Shown piece by piece: positions 1-5,342 of a stretch of DNA of 6,301 nucleotides; the first letter of the stretch is position 1, and each line of letters opens with the position of its first letter. The notes below the pieces were generated by a model, which saw only the letters and a list, made by a program, of their open reading frames with translations, was not told the DNA's origin and did no database searches. The position numbers were made by a program, and so were the translations under genes. This DNA comes from Dehalococcoidia bacterium (lineage in GTDB: Bacteria > Chloroflexota > Dehalococcoidia > Dehalococcoidales > Fen-1064): contig PMBW01000207.1 in assembly GCA_003153075.1 (NCBI GenBank), positions 1 to 6,301 of the forward strand, in the 5' to 3' direction.

Positions 1-773
1 CATTCGCTGTGCACGCGCACCAGCACTGGAGTGTCTCCGGAAATATCGCCCATCACCAGCGCGACGTGTTCATCGGTGTCCACTTCACTTTTATAGGCGA
101 TCATTTTGAACTCGCCGTATTTAGTCGGCAAAACGGCTTCAGCGACCTTGTGCACCAATTTGTCATTGTGCCTGCGGTATTCGATCAGGTCGGCAATGCT
201 GGCAATTTTCAAACCGAACTTTTCAGCCATTACTTCAAGCTGGGGCAGACGTGCCATTGAGCCGTCTTCATTCATGATCTCGCAGAGGACGCCGGCGGGA
301 TTTAATCCTGCAAGGCGGGTTAAATCGACTGTCGCCTCGGTATGCCCGGCGCGTACCAGTACCCCGCCTTCACGGGCAAGTATAGGAAAGATGTGTCCGG
401 GTCTGCCCAGATCCTGAGGCCTGGTGGAAGGGTCAATAATCGCTTTAACTGTTTCCGCCCTGTCGTGCGCTGAAATACCGGTGGTAACACCCCGTATTTT
501 GGCATCTACCGAGACTGTAAAGGCGGTGCCGTGCCGCGCCGTATTTTCTCCTACCATCATCGGGATATTCAACTCCCGCAGGCGTTGTCCGGTAATGGGC
601 ATGCAGATCAACCCGCGGGCGTTTTTTGCCATGAAGTTGATCGCTTCGGGGGTTATTTTCTCCGCCGCGATGATCAGGTCGCCTTCATTCTCACGGTCTT
701 CATCATCCACCAGAATGATAAATTTACCGGCTTTTACGTCGCTGATAATTTCAGAAATATTTGCTAATGTCAT
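1..773 (-). CDS. ribBA: Bifunctional 3,4-DHBP synthase / GTP cyclohydrolase II, 3' end cut off
   Basis: Catalyses the two entry steps of riboflavin synthesis. The N-terminal half makes 3,4-dihydroxy-2-butanone 4-phosphate from ribulose 5-phosphate. The C-terminal half opens GTP to the pyrimidine precursor. 257 codons are visible. The DHBP synthase domain (about residues 1-200) shows the acidic loop DDEDRENEGD (23-32), the GHTEA motif (143-147) and CEIMNEDG (164-171). The cyclohydrolase II domain begins near residue 207, and the window ends at VRVHSE, just before the first zinc-binding cysteine expected in this family; the two leftover bases (TG) fit a Cys codon. The ATG at 773 is preceded by GGAG (complement of 781-784) with 7 nt spacing. 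It follows ribE by 34 nt, so it is the third gene of the operon. Both halves look intact as far as seen. The fusion call rests on domain order, because the cyclohydrolase catalytic core lies outside the window. Confidence 0.96.
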   Translation of the reverse strand, partial: MTLANISEIISDVKAGKFIILVDDEDRENEGDLIIAAEKITPEAINFMAKNARGLICMPITGQRLRELNIPMMVGENTARHGTAFTVSVDAKIRGVTTGISAHDRAETVKAIIDPSTRPQDLGRPGHIFPILAREGGVLVRAGHTEATVDLTRLAGLNPAGVLCEIMNEDGSMARLPQLEVMAEKFGLKIASIADLIEYRRHNDKLVHKVAEAVLPTKYGEFKMIAYKSEVDTDEHVALVMGDISGDTPVLVRVHSE

Positions 774-807
774 TTTTTAACTCCATATTCCAGAACAGGG
801 CACGCCG

Positions 808-1437
808 TCAACCGCTGATAAACCCGTGCTCCTTCAGAAAATCGAACGTGACGCCGCCGGCAGATGGTTTGGATAATGCCTCGACGTACTTGGCGATGAT
901 ATCAACCTCCAGGTTGACGATATCGCCGACCCTGTGGTTTCCGATGGTTGTATTACGCTGGGTGAAATCAATCAATGAAATCGTGAAAGAGTCTTCGCCG
1001 AGGTCTACCACAGTCAAACTGAGACCGTCCACGGCGATAAAACCTTTGACGGCCATGTAACGCAGTAAACGGTGGGGTATCTCAATTGTTATCACAATTG
1101 CTTCCTGCTCGTGCTTTATGGACGCTATTTTCCCGGTGTCGTCGATGTGTCCCTGCACCAGATGGCCGCCCAGCCTTCCGCCCAGTGTCAGCGCGCGTTC
1201 CAGGTTAACCTCGTCACCCGCTTTCAAGTGAGCGAGACTGGTGCGCCGTAATGTCTCCGGTTGTATTCCCACCGAGAAGGAATCCACCGTTAAATCGGTG
1301 ACGGTCAGACAAATCCCGTTCACGGCGATGCTGCTGCCCAGTTCTGTGCCTGCCAGTGTTTTAGCCGCTTTGACAGATAACCTGTTCGGTTGGATCAGGC
1401 TGATTTTACCAATTTCCTCGACAATGCCGGTAAACAA
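808..1437 (-). CDS. ribE: Riboflavin synthase, alpha chain
   Basis: Cytoplasmic enzyme that dismutates two molecules of 6,7-dimethyl-8-ribityllumazine into riboflavin and the pyrimidine that re-enters the pathway. The 209 aa match the family's usual length and show the internal duplication of two lumazine-binding barrels. Repeat one starts with MFTGIVEEIG and carries NGICLTV (40-46) and ETLRRTSL (61-68). Repeat two starts near GHLVQGHIDDTGKI (91-104) and carries VDGLSLTV (136-143). The tail ending in FLKEHGF is a common ending for this family. The start codon is TTG, directly after the ribD stop (TAA then TTG). It is supported because MFTGIVEE is the invariant N-terminus and a GGGAG lies 7 nt upstream inside ribD. 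Translation is therefore probably coupled to ribD. Alternative symbols in use are ribC and ribB; the function is not in doubt. Confidence 0.97.
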   Translation of the reverse strand: MFTGIVEEIGKISLIQPNRLSVKAAKTLAGTELGSSIAVNGICLTVTDLTVDSFSVGIQPETLRRTSLAHLKAGDEVNLERALTLGGRLGGHLVQGHIDDTGKIASIKHEQEAIVITIEIPHRLLRYMAVKGFIAVDGLSLTVVDLGEDSFTISLIDFTQRNTTIGNHRVGDIVNLEVDIIAKYVEALSKPSAGGVTFDFLKEHGFISG

Positions 1438-2532
1438 TTATTTTCTCCCGATATAACCGGTAATCAGCATGTCACTATCGGACCGCCTGGTTTTGACACG
1501 TTCCAGTTTTAAAGAATTTACGATTTTATCGGCACCTTTACCGCCAATGGCCGTCCTGGCTCTTTCCCCGCCGATGATGATCGGCGCAATGAAGGCAGTG
1601 ACCTTATCGGCTAGATTGAGGTCGCAGAATGACCCCAGCAGGCCGGCGCCGCCCTCTACCAGCACGCTGGTAATTTCTTTTTTGCCCAGTTCAGCCAATA
1701 ATTTATCCAGGTCGACCTTGCCTTTTTTAACTGGTAATTCCAGAATTTCCGCCCCCACGTCGGTGTAGGCTTTTTTCTGAGACGAGCTTACTTTTTCACC
1801 CAGCGCCATTAAAACCCGGCCCGGCTGACTAAAAATTTTGGCGGTGACCGGTGTGCGTCCGCCGGCATCGACGATTACCCGTAACGGTTGCTTTTTAGTG
1901 ACGCCTCCCCAGACACTGGCGCGTGAAGTGAGCTGCGGGTCGTCGATCAAAACGGTGTTCACTCCGACCATTACTGCGTCGGCGGTATAGCGTAGAAAAT
2001 GAACATAGCGGCGGGATTCATCGCTGCTAATCCACTTGGAATCGCCGCTTCTGGTGGCGATTTTACCATCAATACTCATTGCGAATTTAAGGTTAACGAA
2101 CGGCCTGCCGGATGTGATGTATTTGGCGTATGATTCAATGACTTCCACCGCATCATCGGCGCGCTCCCCGAGGATCACCTTGATACCTGCTTTTTCCAGC
2201 TCTTTGATGCCGTTGCCGTTAACTAGTGGGTTGGGGTCGATCATCGCCGCGTGCACTTCTTTGATGCCGGCTTTAATGATCGCTTTTGCGCAAGGGGGAG
2301 TCCGTCCGTAATGGCTGCAAGGTTCCAGAGTGACATATAGTGCCGCGCCGCCGGCACCCTCGCCGGCCTCCTTCAATGCCATGATTTCGGCATGAGCAGA
2401 ACCTGGCGGCTGTGTATAGCCCTGACCGATAACCTCGCCGTCTTTAACGATTACGGCGCCGACAGCCGGATTAGGACTGACCTGGCCCAATGCCAGCTTT
2501 GCCAGAGAGATTGCCCGTTCCATGTAGTCCAT
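1438..2532 (-). CDS. ribD: Bifunctional diaminohydroxyphosphoribosylaminopyrimidine deaminase / 5-amino-6-(5-phosphoribosylamino)uracil reductase
   Basis: Carries out the second and third steps on the GTP branch of riboflavin synthesis: zinc-dependent deamination of the pyrimidine, then NADPH-dependent reduction of the ribosyl side chain. Length is 364 aa, usual for the family. The deaminase domain (about 1-142) has SPNPAVGAVIV (19-29), the zinc ligand and catalytic pair HAE (47-49), and the PC..H.GRTPPC signature (71-81) with zinc ligands C72 and C81. The reductase domain (about 145-362) has VNLKFAMSIDGKIA (146-159), KWIS (166-169), a GVNTVLIDDPQL segment (190-201) and LVEGGAGLLG (291-300). 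The first ATG (2532) fits the family's start, but has no clear Shine-Dalgarno; a second in-frame ATG at 2523 is only three codons on. A promoter lies immediately upstream, so the mRNA may be nearly leaderless. First gene of the rib operon; its stop abuts the ribE start. Confidence 0.97.
   Translation of the reverse strand: MDYMERAISLAKLALGQVSPNPAVGAVIVKDGEVIGQGYTQPPGSAHAEIMALKEAGEGAGGAALYVTLEPCSHYGRTPPCAKAIIKAGIKEVHAAMIDPNPLVNGNGIKELEKAGIKVILGERADDAVEVIESYAKYITSGRPFVNLKFAMSIDGKIATRSGDSKWISSDESRRYVHFLRYTADAVMVGVNTVLIDDPQLTSRASVWGGVTKKQPLRVIVDAGGRTPVTAKIFSQPGRVLMALGEKVSSSQKKAYTDVGAEILELPVKKGKVDLDKLLAELGKKEITSVLVEGGAGLLGSFCDLNLADKVTAFIAPIIIGGERARTAIGGKGADKIVNSLKLERVKTRRSDSDMLITGYIGRK
1445..1449 (-). 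promoter_or_regulatory. Shine-Dalgarno that fixes the TTG start of ribE
   Basis: GGGAG on the minus strand, 7 nt before the TTG at 1437 and inside the last codons of ribD. No ATG or GTG gives the conserved MFTGIVEE N-terminus, so this site decides the start. A ribosome ending ribD would stop right beside it. Confidence 0.8.
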
Positions 2533-2541
2533 ATTGACTGC

Positions 2542-2570
2542 ATTCTACCATCTCATTTCAAAACGTGCAA
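2542..2570 (-). promoter_or_regulatory. Sigma70-type promoter of the rib operon
   Basis: On the minus strand: -35 TTGCAC (2565-2570), a 17-nt spacer, and -10 TAGAAT (2542-2547). The usual distance puts +1 at the A opposite 2535, only 3 nt before the ribD ATG. This agrees with the absence of a Shine-Dalgarno for ribD. The gap contains nothing like the conserved pieces of an FMN riboswitch. Confidence 0.6.
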
Positions 2571-2607
2571 ATCACAATGAGGTAAATAAATAAAATATTC
2601 AAATATT

Positions 2608-2642
2608 AAACTTAAAACTCATTACTTATAACTGATCACTAC
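2608..2642. repeat. Degenerate heptanucleotide tandem repeat (array A, five units)
   Basis: Plus strand reads as five consecutive 7-mers: aaactta, aaactca, ttactta, taactga, tcactac. All carry ACT at unit positions 3-5, and four end in A. The run sits in the AT-rich gap between ribD and the symporter. It resembles the short heptameric intergenic repeats described in several bacterial groups, but I cannot assign it to a named family. Confidence 0.6.
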
Positions 2643-2667
2643 TTTGGTACTCTGTATTTTACGATTG

Positions 2668-2702
2668 TTTGGAGCTTGGGATTTAGGATTTGGTTTTTAA
2701 GG
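2668..2702. repeat. Degenerate heptanucleotide tandem repeat (array B), entering the symporter 3' end
   Basis: Plus strand reads as 7-mers tttggag, cttggga, tttagga, tttggtt, tttaagg, sharing a T-rich start and G-rich end. The array overlaps the symporter stop codon (2683-2685). The last residues of the symporter (about TLKTKS) and its stop are therefore written in repeat sequence. The consensus differs from array A, though the period is the same. Confidence 0.55.
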
Positions 2703-4080
2703 TTTTTGCCTGTCTGTTCCGTATATACCGCTCTATCCCGCTCACGGTAAACAGCAGCACCACGCTGATACCAAGCGCGCCCAGGTCAAGGTATTTGATG
2801 TTGTTGATCTTGCTGATCAGCCCGGTGGCGCCGCCGCCGATGATCGCGGCTAGCGCTCCGACCGATGTGACCTTGAGTTTTTCTTTATAAAAACCGGCAA
2901 TTACGATCGGTATCAGACCCGCGGTAAATATCGTATAGGCGAACATTAAAGAGTTGATGATACCTTTGAGTAATAAGGCCACTGCCAGCGCTACTAACCC
3001 CAACGCAACAATACCCCATTTTGATATTGTTAAGAGTTTCTCTTCGGTCAGCGCAGGCTTGAATTTATGCAGGATGTCCACTGTTAGAATCGTGCTGGCG
3101 GATAGTAAACAGGTCACCGCCGAAGACATCACTGCGCTCAATAGCGCTGCTAATACCAGGCCTACCATCACCGGCGGCATGACGTTTTTGATCACGGTCG
3201 GGAAAGCCTGTTCTGCGGTGATGCCGGGATATAATACCGCCGCGGTCATGCCGATCAGCGTGATTCCCAAAGCCAGTGGCACCAGCAACCCCGCCGTCCA
3301 GAATACCGATTTTCTGGCCACGCTGCCGTCCTTGGCGGAAAAGATGCGGGAGTACATATCCGGCCCTACTACGTAGGTCAGCCCTACCAGGCAAAGCATG
3401 TTAATCAGCTGGTAAGCATCGAAGTTTTCGCTGGTCGGAAAGGAAAAGTAAGACGCGGGAAGACTATTGGTCAGGCCGCTGAATCCGCCCACTTTCCACA
3501 GGACAAAACCCAAACCGCTGAAGATCCCCAGGAAGATTATGATCGTTTGCCACAGGTCGGTTTTCAGCACAGCCCGCTGCCCGCCCAATACCGTATAGAA
3601 AATAAAAACGGCGGTCGAAATAAATATCCACAACGTCGGACTGCCGATTCCCAGCACGCCCATGATCTTACCGGCTGCGATGATCTGACCGGCGATCACG
3701 CCCATCCATGCCACCACGATCAGAATCGAGCCCGCCAGTGCGGGGCCTTTGCCGTACTGTTTTTCGATCAAACCGGGCAGCGTATAAAAGCCGTAATCCC
3801 GGATTTTTCTGGCAAAAAGAAACCCTAATACAATCAAGCCTACGCTACCTACCAGCACCCACCACGCTCCGGTCAGACCGCGCGTAAAGCCTAATCCTGC
3901 CATACCGATAGTGGCGGAAGCGCCGATGATCGTTGCCAGCAGGGAACCGGTGATAAACAGCGTCGAGCCGCTTCTCCCTGCGACGAAATAACTCCCAGCG
4001 GTTCTGGCCTGTTTACGGGTCGATAATCCCAGCCCGATCATTGCGGCGAAATAAACAATAACGATAATCAGCGGCAGCAA
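2683..4080 (-). CDS. Sodium:solute symporter (SSS family), substrate unknown
   Basis: An inner-membrane secondary transporter of the SSS family (PutP/PanF/SGLT fold) that should couple solute uptake to Na+ entry. Length is 465 aa. About 13 hydrophobic segments can be placed: roughly 1-19, 45-65, 72-92, 115-137, 149-170, 178-197, 225-245, 260-284, 300-332, 353-373, 376-397, 403-423 and 432-449, matching the family topology. The TVLGGQRAVLKTDLWQ stretch (163-178) matches the family's GG..AV..TD..Q signature. AVMSSAVTCLLSAST (316-330) matches the segment that holds the Na2-site Ser/Thr pair in PutP, here S319-S320. The substrate cannot be read from this. The start is TTG, supported by a strong Shine-Dalgarno 6 nt upstream. 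The short basic tail after the last helix ends inside a heptamer repeat. It lies upstream of the rib operon on the same strand, but ribD has its own promoter, so no riboflavin link is shown. The 125 nt before it are AT-rich, without a convincing promoter. Confidence 0.9.
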   Translation of the reverse strand: MLPLIIVIVYFAAMIGLGLSTRKQARTAGSYFVAGRSGSTLFITGSLLATIIGASATIGMAGLGFTRGLTGAWWVLVGSVGLIVLGFLFARKIRDYGFYTLPGLIEKQYGKGPALAGSILIVVAWMGVIAGQIIAAGKIMGVLGIGSPTLWIFISTAVFIFYTVLGGQRAVLKTDLWQTIIIFLGIFSGLGFVLWKVGGFSGLTNSLPASYFSFPTSENFDAYQLINMLCLVGLTYVVGPDMYSRIFSAKDGSVARKSVFWTAGLLVPLALGITLIGMTAAVLYPGITAEQAFPTVIKNVMPPVMVGLVLAALLSAVMSSAVTCLLSASTILTVDILHKFKPALTEEKLLTISKWGIVALGLVALAVALLLKGIINSLMFAYTIFTAGLIPIVIAGFYKEKLKVTSVGALAAIIGGGATGLISKINNIKYLDLGALGISVVLLFTVSGIERYIRNRQAKTLKTKS

Positions 4081-4086
4081 TAAAAT

Positions 4087-4093
4087 CTCCTTT
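4087..4093 (-). promoter_or_regulatory. Shine-Dalgarno deciding the TTG start of the symporter
   Basis: AAAGGAG on the minus strand, 6 nt before the TTG at 4080. It is the only strong ribosome site nearby, and the reading frame upstream contains no better start. The first transmembrane segment begins right after the start, as expected for the family. Confidence 0.8.
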
Positions 4094-4205
4094 GCATAAT
4101 GCTAAAAAGATAATAATATAGATAAAATAGTCGAAATTATGGGAAAATAGATAAACTGGACATTGCAATAAGAACTCCCCGCTAAATAGGAACAGCTGTA
4201 AACGG

Positions 4206-4454
4206 TTAGCGAGACGGCTTTTGGGTGCCGATGAGCGCAATTTCCATATTCTTGCCGCAGTGTGGACAAGTGGCAGTGATGACCATCGGGCGGCTCATCA
4301 CACGTTCGGCGACCGCAGTGACCATTGAGTCGATATTATCCAGCCGCTGATCAAGGGCATCCAGACGGGCTTCCAGCTGCTGCAAATCGGCGTCATTGTT
4401 TCCGGCGTTTTTATCGTCGCCGGCCGGTTTATCCGGTCTTCTTCGTAAAACCAC
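4206..4454 (-). CDS. Small coiled-coil protein with a single CxxC (half zinc ribbon)
   Basis: An 82-aa protein of unknown function. Residues 1-22 are polar and probably disordered. Residues 24-48 form a clean heptad coiled coil, with L24, L31, L38, V45 at one core position and L27, L34, I41, V48 at the other. C63-P-H-C66-G-K-N then looks like one zinc knuckle without its partner. Inference: dimerisation through the coil could bring two CxxC knuckles together to bind one metal. There is no signal peptide or membrane segment. The start is GTG (4454) with GGGAG 8 nt upstream. An exact consensus promoter drives it, with a predicted 27-nt leader, so it is probably well expressed. The stop codon lies within one arm of an inverted repeat (4180-4185 with 4206-4211), which has no T tract. 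The gene has its own promoter; whether transcription continues into the symporter, 125 nt on, cannot be decided. Role not recognised. Confidence 0.75.
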   Translation of the reverse strand: MVLRRRPDKPAGDDKNAGNNDADLQQLEARLDALDQRLDNIDSMVTAVAERVMSRPMVITATCPHCGKNMEIALIGTQKPSR

Positions 4455-4487
4455 GAGTAACTCTCCCTCGCAATAGTTGCTTCACAC

Positions 4488-4516
4488 ATTATAATGGAGC
4501 AACGCCGGTCTGTCAA
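4488..4516 (-). promoter_or_regulatory. Exact consensus sigma70 promoter
   Basis: Minus strand: TTGACA (4511-4516), 17-nt spacer, TATAAT (4488-4493). All 12 hexamer positions match the sigma70 consensus, with ideal spacing. The predicted +1 is the A opposite 4481, which gives a 27-nt leader carrying the GGGAG of the 82-aa gene. Confidence 0.9.
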
Positions 4517-4767
4517 AAGCTATTTCAAACATGACCGGAAAACCATTCTTTTCAGCAAGTCAATGCTTTTTGGGCGATTACTCCTGAGGTCAGATCGAAC
4601 CGAACCGCCGAACGATTATTCTCGAATTAATTTGTAGTGATAATTTCCCTTACGGATAGGGTGGTACGATAAAATAGAATTATTTGTCACCGGCGTGATA
4701 TGCGTATTTATTTAAGGCAAAACAAAGCTGCCGCGAGTTCACAAGCAAGCAGCCCGTTCGACACGTG
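4517..4767. other. Intergenic stretch without a gene
   Basis: Together with the promoter and leader just to its left, this forms a gap of 313 nt between two minus-strand genes. I see no credible reading frame. It holds three spaced copies of CGAAC (around 4597-4614), a T-box-like decamer judged fortuitous (4658-4667), a small dyad TCAC-CGGC-GTGA (4687-4698), and the possible terminator of the 63-aa gene at the right end. Confidence 0.6.
4687..4698. repeat. Dyad TCAC-CGGC-GTGA, copy 1 of a repeated core
   Basis: A 4-bp-arm dyad whose core CACCGGCGTG (4688-4697) is found again at 5052-5061, also as the centre of a dyad with the same CGGC loop. The two copies flank the 63-aa gene. A short plus-strand promoter-like pair (TTGTCA at 4684-4689, TTTATT at 4707-4712) overlaps it but is weak. 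Confidence 0.4.
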
Positions 4768-4776
4768 CTAGCTTTG
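4719..4776 (-). terminator. Possible terminator after the 63-aa gene
   Basis: On the minus strand a 7-bp stem (CAAAGCT at 4770-4776 pairing with AGCTTTG at 4723-4729), extended by a few further pairs after an internal loop, is followed by TTTT (4719-4722). The stop codon of the 63-aa gene lies at the base of the first arm. The loop is long (about 40 nt, reducible by inner pairing of GCTGC with GCAGC), so this is only a weak candidate. Confidence 0.35.
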
Positions 4777-4959
4777 CGGCACAGCCTGGTCTTTGGGTTG
4801 GACCACCCAGCCTGCTTCTTTAATGAGATTCATGATCTGGTCGGTATCCTTGCGGTACATGTCTTTGACCCAGTCTTTGCGGGAATCCCAATCCTTCTCC
4901 ATGGTGGTCTGGTGGAATATCATTTTGGCAATGGCTTCTCTTAACTCCGGGTATTCCAT
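4768..4959 (-). CDS. Small protein of unknown function (63 aa)
   Basis: Not recognised. The protein is highly charged (about 12 acidic and 10 Lys/Arg residues) and looks largely helical, with three tryptophans (W24, W30, W51) and no cysteine. It has no signal peptide, membrane segment or named motif. The case for a real gene is the ribosome site: AGGGAGGT (complement of 4966-4973), 6 nt before the ATG at 4959, one of the best in the window. It also has a plausible promoter 77 nt further upstream and a possible terminator at its 3' end. It therefore looks like a separately transcribed single gene. A small cytoplasmic, perhaps protein-binding, product is an inference from composition only. Confidence 0.65.
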   Translation of the reverse strand: MEYPELREAIAKMIFHQTTMEKDWDSRKDWVKDMYRKDTDQIMNLIKEAGWVVQPKDQAVPQS

Positions 4960-5042
4960 AGCTCCACCTCCCTGACTTTAGAGTACCATACAATCGGCTA
5001 TTCCGCTGAAAGCCCTTTTCCTGTATCTAAATCCGTACCCGC

Positions 5043-5071
5043 AGTATATTACACCGGCGTGTAAAATACAA
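5043..5071 (-). promoter_or_regulatory. Promoter of the 63-aa gene with a dyad in its spacer
   Basis: Minus strand: -35 TTGTAT (5066-5071, weak), 17-nt spacer, -10 TATACT (5043-5048, 5 of 6). The predicted +1 is the A opposite 5036, giving a leader of about 77 nt. An inverted repeat of two 11-nt arms with one mismatch and a CGGC centre covers 5044-5069, so the TTACAC/GTGTAA core fills the spacer. A poor -35 with an operator-like dyad suggests a regulated promoter. That is an inference. Confidence 0.5.
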
Positions 5072-5132
5072 TGGTTTAAACTTAATCCCGGAAATTCCAT
5101 CTTTCTGCCACTTCAGTGAATCCACCTGCACC

Positions 5133-5165
5133 GCCGGATGTACTTAAGTACGGGTTACAACCGGC
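5133..5165. repeat. Palindrome GTACTTAAGTAC inside a GCCGG/CCGGC inverted repeat
   Basis: GTACTTAAGTAC (5140-5151) is a perfect 12-bp palindrome. It is enclosed by GCCGG (5133-5137) and CCGGC (5161-5165), with a further small hairpin GGTT-AC-AACC between palindrome and right arm. It could be an operator or part of a folded leader RNA; the sequence alone does not decide. Confidence 0.45.
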
Positions 5166-5220
5166 CTAATGGGGGATATCATCAGATTCAGTTTAGTGAT
5201 TTAATAAAGTCAATATGGCT

Positions 5221-5254
5221 TAGACTGTCTGGTAAAGACAGTTTATTTTTATTT
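5221..5254 (+). terminator. Rho-independent terminator or attenuator on the plus strand
   Basis: TAGACTGTCT, loop GGTAA, AGACAGTTTA form a 10-bp stem (one G-U pair) with a 5-nt loop, followed by TTTTTATTT. The complementary strand has no T tract after the stem, so it acts on plus-strand transcription only. No plus-strand protein gene precedes it in the window; the PAS sensor begins about 90 nt later. Confidence 0.75.
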
Positions 5255-5342
5255 AAAATCATCCCCTTACCCGTCTGGAATTAACAAACCAATAGCGTGG
5301 CAGCAGGCGAACCAGAAAATAAAAACTCCTCTTTGGAGAAAA

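Larger units (their letters stand above)
4974..5342. other. Divergent intergenic region, no protein gene seen
   Basis: This gap separates the minus-strand 63-aa gene from the plus-strand PAS sensor. In order it contains the minus-strand promoter and dyad (5043-5071), a 12-bp palindrome nested in a GCCGG/CCGGC repeat (5133-5165), a plus-strand intrinsic terminator (5221-5254), and the ribosome site of the sensor (GGAG at 5335-5338). No good plus-strand promoter stands out. A 48-codon frame from 5138 lacks a ribosome site. Confidence 0.6.

Noticed and set aside
3065..3394. 109-aa minus-strand frame within the symporter
   Set aside because: Lies in another frame of a gene with consistent transmembrane and family signatures. 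Its Arg/Gly-rich translation is typical of an out-of-frame reading.
4180..4211. Inverted repeat CGCTAA/TTAGCG around the stop of the 82-aa gene as a terminator
   Set aside because: Only 6 bp with a 20-nt loop and no T tract on either side.
4013..4240. 75-aa minus-strand frame bridging the symporter start and the 82-aa gene end
   Set aside because: Overlaps both flanking genes out of frame, including the TTG start and ribosome site of the symporter; no recognisable content.
4658..4667. AGGGTGGTAC on the plus strand, like the start of the T-box antiterminator motif AGGGTGGNACCGCG
   Set aside because: The match stops after ten bases. No other T-box stem or terminator accompanies it, and there is no aminoacyl-tRNA synthetase or amino acid gene downstream on that strand.
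5138..5284. A 48-codon plus-strand frame starting at ATG 5138
   Set aside because: It has no Shine-Dalgarno, runs through the palindrome and the terminator hairpin, and its translation shows no family resemblance.
5326..5338. CTCC-TCTTT-GGAG hairpin hiding the ribosome site of the PAS sensor
   Set aside because: Only four base pairs and no extension possible, so too weak to call an RNA thermometer or regulator without more evidence.
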